Shown: positions 57,501-64,000 of the stretch, in pieces
Layout: each line of letters opens with the position of its first letter
Position numbering within the stretch: position 1 is the first letter of the stretch
Assembly (NCBI GenBank): GCA_032690845.1
Contig: CM064420.1
Location: forward strand, 64,902,707 to 64,966,706
Reading direction: 5' to 3'
Source of the DNA: Eleusine coracana subsp. coracana
Taxonomy: Eukaryota > Streptophyta > Magnoliopsida > Poales > Poaceae
Length of the DNA stretch: 64,000 nucleotides
Program-made: the position numbers and the translations under genes
The notes under the pieces: model-generated
Databases searched by the model: none
What the model saw: the letters and a program-made list of their open reading frames with translations, nothing else
Told to the model about the DNA's origin: nothing

Positions 57501-58320
57501 TTTTAGATGGATAATCAGCTTTCTCCTTAACCAACTTTTAGGGTTGTACATATGTTCCACCTCCTGTCAGGCCAAAAGTTGGAGGACCTCCTAAAACGCC
57601 TCCGGGTGGTTAGTAAATAAGCTATTTTGCAAAGTAGTTTCTTCATTTAAGATACACATTACATCTGTGCTTGGTCCTTTTTTTTCAGTTGGAGCAAAAG
57701 GAATTTCAGAGCACAGTGTTGCTCGAAGATTCTCTACTGGAACACTATCTGCAATGAAAAGCAATGCATCTGTCAAATCAAACGCTTTATCTAAGACTGG
57801 TAATTTTTATTATCTTTTCTCTTTTTTGGTTGGGTGTAATAAGCCAGCAATTACAGGGTCTATTGAATGTTGCTCTCATTACCCACCCCACCTTACAGGT
57901 GTGCAAAGGAAACTTCAAATGGAGCGGCAGGCACCGCTGAAGAGCACAAGACCAACCGATAGCAGTAAACTTACAACAAATCGAGTGCCAGCTCGGAATA
58001 GCCCAGGCAAGTTTTCTATAAAAGAGCTGCTATGCCGAAATCCTTGCACGAATATGTTTTGACTGTTGAAGTTTCCTCTTGGAACTACAGGGAATCCTGT
58101 ACTCAGGCATTCACGCAGTTTGCCTGAAACTGGCCGAGCAATGCACAAGGTTTCAGCCATCACCGATAAGCTTTCCCATATGTCTGTGACCTCCAGAACA
58201 CGCAGTACTGTGAAGCCTCCTGCCCTAACGTTGAAGGCTGGGCATGGCAAATCGGACTTCCTCGGGAAGTCTGATGAGATCCCTCCAGCAAAGAGGTTGA
58301 CACGAAAATTGGTCAGCTAA
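54514..58320 (+). CDS. CDKF/MHK-type protein kinase (RCK subfamily, CDKF-4-like)
   Basis: Fifteen coding exons, the first only 8 nt: 54514-54521, 54618-54696, 54815-54883, 54956-55045, 55124-55262, 55834-55936, 56039-56091, 56193-56259, 56587-56695, 57220-57285, 57374-57442, 57542-57605, 57689-57799, 57899-58006 and 58091-58320; 454 residues. It has the glycine loop (GDGTFG, 11-16), Lys33, HRDLKPEN (123-130), DFG (142-144) and a TEY activation loop (156-158) before VSTRWYRAPE. These traits fit the CDKF-3/-4 and Arabidopsis MHK group, relatives of animal MAK/ICK kinases. The tail is basic, Ser/Thr-rich and poorly conserved. The second-last intron begins with GC rather than GT. Start chosen because ATG GAT AG joins the next exon to read MDRFKLIKEVGDG. 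Confidence 0.95.
55455..55765. other. Possible insertion in the fifth coding intron of the kinase gene
   Basis: Between 55455 and 55765 the base composition and style differ from the surrounding T-rich intron (GTCGAGTAGGGTTCGGGGC, CTCCCCCTGAGCTTAAG). It may be a small retroelement or MITE, but I find no clean terminal repeats. Confidence 0.3.
58007..58090 (+). other. GC-AG intron in the kinase gene
   Basis: Exon ends CCCAG and the intron starts GCAAGT; it ends CTACAG. Using this GC donor restores the frame (SPGNPVLRH). No in-frame GT alternative is apparent. GC-AG introns are a known minor class, about one percent in plants. Confidence 0.85.
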
Positions 58321-59142
58321 ATGAAGTTTATGTAGAGTGAAAATGGTCAGCTGAAGGCATGCAGAGCAAAACCTCTGCGGTGAAAGAGGATAGTCCAGCG
58401 GAATGCTTGCCTGTTGAGGGTTATGCAGATTTGTCGTGACCCTAGTTTGCTCCTTGCATCCAAGTGACGTTGTAGAACGAGTCCCAAATCCATTTTTATA
58501 GAGAGCTGTGTCTGCTGACCTTCCCCTCCACTGCACTGTTGATCCGGTCTTTGCCCCCAAGCGTGCCCATGTTCTAATAAACGTGATTGTGCTATTATTT
58601 TGATTTGGTTTGCCACGCAATATTATCTTGCACCAATCTGTCAAACCATTTGTTTATATGCACAGTAACAGCCTGTAAGGTTTGAATGTACAGTGTACGA
58701 GGTTTTGGTGAGCACGTCGTTCAGACTTTCTGAGATTTGTCTGTTACTGCATACTGATTCTACTTATTCTGTAGCTTCAACGTGAGGAAGTCTATATATA
58801 ATGTCCAAGAATTGAAAGCTGCGTTGACCTTCGTGATTGGTCTGTTTCTTGTGTCAGAATTGTAATAAGCTTAGATATGATCAGAAAGTCAACACAATGA
58901 CATGTTACAACAAACGAATTAAACACATGGGTCATCAAGATACAAACTGAGGACAAATGATCAACACGAAACGTGTTTACATAAGAGCAAACTGAGCCCT
59001 GAGCCTGCCGCCCTAACCAAAGCACATCCCCTGAGCCTCCTTCACACCTGTCATCCTGTAAAAACTAGAACCAATAGCAGTCGTAGTTGTATCACCTCAA
59101 TCTACTCTAATGTTGTCGTTGCCCGTTCATCAGTCTAAACAG
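58321..59142. other. Region between convergent kinase and BRXL genes
   Basis: Contains the 3' untranslated regions of both convergent genes. No additional gene or repeat is seen. Confidence 0.5.
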
Positions 59143-62100
59143 TTACAGATACTGCGCGTGTATTCGGTCTCTGTTCTGCTCCCACCACACCTTGGCCCTC
59201 TCCTCGCCGAACCTCTCCCGGCTGCAGAAACACAACAACTCAAATTCAGTGTCCTGCTCAATTTGTGTGTAGATTATGTGTCATCAAAAGGAATGAATGG
59301 ATCATACCTGAAGCGGACGCGTCGGAGCTCGCGCGTGCCGTCACCGAACTCACGGATGGTGATGCAGACGCCGGGCTCGTCCTGCTCCACCCACTCGGTG
59401 GCCTCCATGTCGCTGGCGTTGCTGACGGAAACGGACCCGGCCTCGTCCCCCCGTGACGACGTGGTGGCGCGCGACGCGTCGAAGGGGAGCGGGGCCGGCG
59501 CGGCGTTGAGCAGGTTGAAGTGGTGCGCCCACACGTGGTCCGACGGGTCCGGCACGGCCGTGGACGACGGGTGGCACGCCGCCCGCGCCGCCGACGACGC
59601 CGCGGCCATGGCCTTGCACGACGCGGCGCGGGCGACCGGCTGCTCTCGGCCCACCGCCATTGGTGGCGGCATCACCGGGCTCTCCCTCGTCGACCCGGCA
59701 AGCGAGTAGAGCGAATCTCTCTGCACCACAGAGTTTCAAATGTTGATCAGTGACGACACAACACAACCGCGTGCAGAATTTGAAATTCTGGTTCCATGGT
59801 CTAGACGTCGATTGCCGGCTCACCTGTGTGGCGTCGTCGACAGAGGACGACGGCGTGGAGAAGCCCTGCCCGCGGCTGAACGTCTGCACGTTGTACAGCT
59901 CCACGACGCGGTCGTAGTTCTCTCCCCACCACCGCTGCGCCTCCCACTTGTTGAATATCTCACGGCTGCACACACACGAACGCACGCACACGCGTAGCCT
60001 TGTCAGTCCACCACTTGCTCGCACCTCACTGCTGCACGTTGAAGCGAAACCATCACGTACCTGAACCGGATTCGCTTGAGGTCGTTGCCGGCGCCCCCCG
60101 GGATGGAGACGAAGGTGATCTGCACGCCGGGCTCCACCTGCGCGGTCCACTCCCGCGGCACGCGGTCCTCCTCCAGCACCACCGCCTCCTCCTCGTCCTC
60201 CTCGTCGTCCTCCTCCTCCCCGATGCTGTGTATCCAGCCCGCGCTCGGGCTCCTCACGTACTGCGGGAACCCGCGGTTCACCTTGTTGGCCGCCGTCGAG
60301 CTAGCCGTGGTCCTCATGTAACTAGTGTATCCGTCCGCGGCCCCGTCCGACGCGAAGCCCGAGTCGTCGATGATGCCCGGGTACGCGGCGAGGCGGCTGG
60401 AGCGGTGGAACCGGCTGCTCCTGAACGACGGGCTCCCGGCGGCCTTGTACTGCCGGCTGGAGCCTGAGAACTTGAGCACCATGTCCTTCAGCTGGAAACA
60501 CATTTTTTTTTTGGTCAGATGACCGGTGCAGAATTTTCAGACAGCACGAATTGTTTCATCAGGGATATAATCCAGCATGAAATAAAGTAGCTCTATTTCC
60601 CTGATTTACGGGCAACCATATCTTTTTTCCGTGTACATCTGTACATGAATGAATATTCAGACGCTAACCCTGTACTACCATCAATTACTTTTGGTGTATA
60701 GTATAGAATACGCACATTTCGTTCAGAAACAGCTCGAAAGCACGCTTTGACAGACAATCAAGCGTAAGCGAGAATTCAGTCTTTAAGTAAAGTTTCAATG
60801 ATAACAACCGATGGTTAATCATAGACGCTGTTCGGATTAGGACCTAACAGAGACGGGACAGGACGCAAGTCACTTAGACAGACCTCAGATTAAATGCCTA
60901 GCTAGGCGATCGAAGGCCCTAGAACAGAAAAGAGATTAGTAGTATTAACCCAAAAGAGCATCTTGTGTCTGAAGTAAGGAACAAAGCACCGTCCGGTCCT
61001 AGCTGGTGGTGCCGACCATAATAACATCCCAAGGGAATCATCTACAAGTGCATGTGCTTATGTTTGCGCGAGTATTTACAGTCAAGACAGCAACGCAAAG
61101 GTGAAAGCGTGCAAAAGACCCACAAGGACGGGTACTCGAGTTCCAGTGACGAGGCGTGTTGTGTCATGACGATGCAAGCAAAGAGGATGGGTATGCAGCG
61201 AGACGAGGCCCAGCCTTGGATCTAGTAGACCCCAAGCAGCCCATGGAGTATGGAGAGGACCACAAACGTGAAGAACATTTTTATTCTTTTCGTGAACAGA
61301 AACATTCTTCTTCGGCGAGATAGGATAAATCAACCGAAGAATGTCTTTCCGCAACAAGATCACGAACATCCTTGTAAGGATCCAAGCAACGGAATAAATA
61401 AAAGGAAAAGGTCACAGCCTAATACTGGCAACAAGTTCTCTTTTCTGTCAAGTAAAGAGGATAGACGAATGGTAGCTGTCTAGTGAACCCGTGAAAGGGC
61501 AAAAAAGTGGAGGAATGGGCGAACAAAAGCAACGAAATCAAATCACGTTGTCCACACACAGCTCGGACTCCGAACTCCAAAACCTGGGGGTGGGGATCCA
61601 TGCACGCTACAAAAAGCGTCCTTCTCCCCCCCCCCCCCCCCCCACCCCCCCACCACCACGTCTACTCATGCAAGTCATATTCCCCTGGGCCTTGACCAAC
61701 TTTTTATCAACGGAAATTTAAAAAACGTAACTTCACTGTCACACTCACAATGTACTTTCAAAATGTACTAAAGCTGCGCCAAATATCCAAACCTGAATTT
61801 TCTGACAAAAAAAAAGAAACTCGGATTTTTAAAAAAATATGTTTATGACATGGAGAAATAAAAAGCTGCGCCTTCGCTCCCTCTGTCTCAGTTTGAACGT
61901 CAACAACGAAGGGACAACGAAGCCGGACAAGAAACAGCAAACGGATCAGTGATGCAGCTGCCCGGGCAGGGCTGAGCATTCAATTGACCGATCAGCGATG
62001 CGTCGCATGGTACGCAGTACTAACGGCCGAGGCCAAAGGACATGCGGGGAAATGCAGCTCGACACGTACTGCTGTTTCCCTCGCTTGCCCAGCAGCCGTA

Positions 62101-62274
62101 TCTAGTGGTGTCACATCCATGCATGGGGGAAACGAGTAGTACTACTGGTACTAATGGAAGGACAGGTTGGTTTACCTGAGAGGTGAGGGACTTGCCGCCG
62201 TGGGGCGTGGCTGCGGCACCACGGGAACCGTCCTCCCCACCTTCCTTGGTCGAACACGCGATGCATGCCAGCAT
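59143..62274 (-). CDS. BREVIS RADIX-like protein (two BRX domains)
   Basis: Five exons: 62274-62176, 60491-60061, 59965-59824, 59720-59308 and 59221-59143; GT-AG introns, 387 residues. Arabidopsis BRX is a plasma-membrane and nuclear regulator of root growth and protophloem differentiation. Key family traits are present: the MLACIACS start (cysteines needed for membrane association), the KSLTSQLKDMVLKFSG block, and two BRX domains at about 147-205 (EWTAQVEPGVQITF to NKWEAQRWWGENYDRVVELY) and 333-387 (EWVEQDEPGVCITI to KVWWEQNRDRIHAQYL). Between them lie an acidic stretch (EEEDDEEDEEE, before domain 1) and a Ser/Ala-rich linker. All conserved elements are intact. Intron 1 is 1.7 kb and contains a C-rich run at about 61627-61650. 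Confidence 0.97.
61627..61650. repeat. C homopolymer run in BRXL intron 1
   Basis: About 17 consecutive C followed by ACCCCCCC. Likely length-polymorphic; on the coding strand it reads as a G run. Confidence 0.85.
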
Positions 62275-64000
62275 TTTCTTGTTCGGACGAACCCCGCTCG
62301 CCGCCGCGCGCTAGCTCAATCAAACTTCTTCACTTCACCTGCCGATATAACAGTGAGTTCGTCAGTAAAGCAAGCATGTCCACTGTTCAGAACCAGAAGC
62401 AACAGAAACTTCTTTTCAGAAAGGCAAGAGACAAGAAATGTGCAAACACTGCATCAAACATTTCTACTCGTATTAGATCAGGTCACAAGTAAAGCGTCCA
62501 GAAAGCAGGAAGCACATGCATCACAGTGTGGAGGCTGTCAGCTGATTCAATTCGGAGCCAATGACGCGGTCCGTTCCTAATGCATGGCACGGCCACTGGT
62601 CTGCAATCACTCGGTATCAAGAGCTGCATGCACGGCGGGCAACAGCGTGGACAGAGAGAGAGCCCTGGCGTGCGCAAGGGGACCGGCCGTTCACGCACGC
62701 GCCCGGCCGTAGAGATCAGAGCTCCATGTCACACAGGACGCTGTCCCAAGCTAGTAGGTTCTAGTAGCAGCTACGCCATGCTTGTCGCATTTGAGCTCGG
62801 CGGCACAACACCGGCCGCCTAGGCTGCTGCTCCTACGAGGCATAGGGCATTATGGAGCAAGAAACGAAGTCAATGCCGAGAGCGAAGGCGGCTTTTATGT
62901 GGGTACAGAAACGCTACGGCAAAGTAGAAGAACAGAAGGATTGATTGATGCATGCGCGCGGTGATAGTAACGCCGCTGTACGCTAGAGGTAGATAGAGCA
63001 CGGGCCATAGATAGAGCGTTCATTCAATCAAATGTGAATATTGTATTTACTGGGCTGGTGCCATGAGGAGGTGTGCAGAGAAGGTTCTCACAGCTCACTC
63101 TGAAACCAGGAATGAAGAAGACCGGCCGGATGGGGTGTGCTGGAGGAGACAGGAAACAATAAACAGCGACAAGGGGCCAACAGTGACAGCAGTATCTACT
63201 GTGATAGGTTATCAAACAATTAAGCCTACTAAGGTATGTGGTCCCTGCTTCAAAGCCCTATTTTTCTCTTTGACAGGATGCTTAAGGTGGACAGAAGCAA
63301 CAAAGATGCTCACATAATATTGCCTGGATAAATAGGCGCTTTCAGGCGTAGGGGCCCCAGCAATTGCTTTCACCAGAGGCTGGGAGTGGTGCTGAGTTCA
63401 CCAGGGAGGAATGGGCGAGCAAAAGATCTCCTACTCGCAATATTACCCAGATGTTAACACGAACTAAGCAAGGTTTTTACCAGGAGAAAGCTGCAGTGAT
63501 CGATCAATAATGGAGGCGGATCATGCCAAAATGAGGATACTTACGAGTTTTATTGACAAACGCCTGTCAAGTCCGGCTCTGTTTCTCCACTAATTTCCAA
63601 AGCAGAGCACTCCTCACGCCGCAGCAACAGTGTGGCGTCTGCTGCTCACGGCCGCTCGCTTCTGGACGGCGAACCGAACTGAACTGAAGAAAACAGGACT
63701 GCTAGCATAAGCGATGAGATGAGCAAGTGGGGGCGACTACACGCGAAGGTTTGGTGAGCAAATTAAGAAGCCTGTCTCGATAAAGAAACAAGCGAGTACT
63801 GATTGCTGGGGAAGGGTGTCCGCGCCAGAGAAAAAGGCAACAGTGGGAAACAATGGTGATTGCCTATGGACCCGGCCACGAAAGGGTCGGGGATCCTGAT
63901 GATCGGCATCGGTGCCGGGCAGCGCAAAGGTAAGCCGTGCCACTCCCGCAACAAGACGAAGCCTGAATGCGAGGTTTCGAGAAACAGAGATCTCCTAGTC
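62275..64000. other. 5' flank of the BRXL gene
   Basis: Promoter side of the minus-strand BRXL gene. Pyrimidine-rich stretches occur on its coding strand, but I see no clear TATA box, gene or repeat up to the window end. Confidence 0.4.

Noticed and set aside
59350..60150. 266-residue minus-strand frame across BRXL introns
   Set aside because: It includes a correct exon (59965-59824) but continues through introns in the wrong frame for the neighbouring exons.
1..64000. CRISPR array, bacterial operon or prophage-like system
   Set aside because: All coding regions have plant introns and eukaryotic families; no regularly spaced palindromic repeats occur.

Overview
The window is nuclear DNA from a grass (Poaceae). 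The evidence is GC-rich first exons beside AT-rich introns, canonical plant GT-AG splice sites, TAA/TTA-flanked PIF/Harbinger-like elements, a Ty1/copia retrotransposon, and a relic of the grass-specific DUF1618 family. The gene order CDC20, MYB-CC, AOX, polyamine transporter, CDKF kinase and BREVIS RADIX-like matches my memory of a rice chromosome 2 block (AOX1c, PUT1 and CDKF-4 neighbourhood), whose whole-genome-duplication partner on chromosome 4 carries EAT1 and AOX1a/1b. I could not check this synteny here. The exact species cannot be told from the sequence.

Layout. 1-6.3 kb: a PWWP-domain chromatin protein (minus). 7.2-9.1 kb: two adjacent non-autonomous PIF/Harbinger-like elements. 11.1-13.2 kb: an EAT1-like tapetum bHLH factor (minus) whose first intron lacks a GT donor. 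13.3-21.7 kb: gene-poor DNA holding a captured scrap of AOX exon 1, a 5'-truncated LINE, a Tourist-like MITE, and two related small first exons (17.4 and 21.6 kb). 22.5-24.3 kb: CDC20, with paired mitosis-specific MYB sites in its promoter. 28.0-30.3 kb: a MYB-CC (PHL-type) regulator. 30.9-31.3 kb: an AOX pseudogene. 31.5-39.1 kb: a DUF1618 pseudogene split by a decayed Copia element. 40.0-41.7 kb: an intact alternative oxidase with an unusually long, repeat-bearing N-terminus. 42.6-46.0 kb: a polyamine/LAT-type transporter. 48.0-52.1 kb: a direct tandem copy of about 41.34-47.99 kb. This copy has only the 5' part of AOX exon 1 (frameshifted) and the first exon of the transporter; the transporter's main exon is deleted. 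54.5-58.3 kb: a CDKF/MHK-type kinase. 59.1-62.3 kb: a BREVIS RADIX-like protein.

The genes do not form one pathway. They are an ordinary plant gene neighbourhood: cell cycle (CDC20, CDKF), transcription and chromatin (PWWP, bHLH, MYB-CC), mitochondrial respiration (AOX), transport (PUT) and growth signalling (BRXL). The most interesting biology is the repeated fragmentation and duplication of AOX (five copies or pieces), the amplified repeat in its N-terminal region, the tandem duplication that left orphan exons with promoters, and the possible splice-site loss in the EAT1-like gene. Exon borders were set by eye; in every multi-exon gene with a call above 0.8 the exon lengths sum to whole codons.
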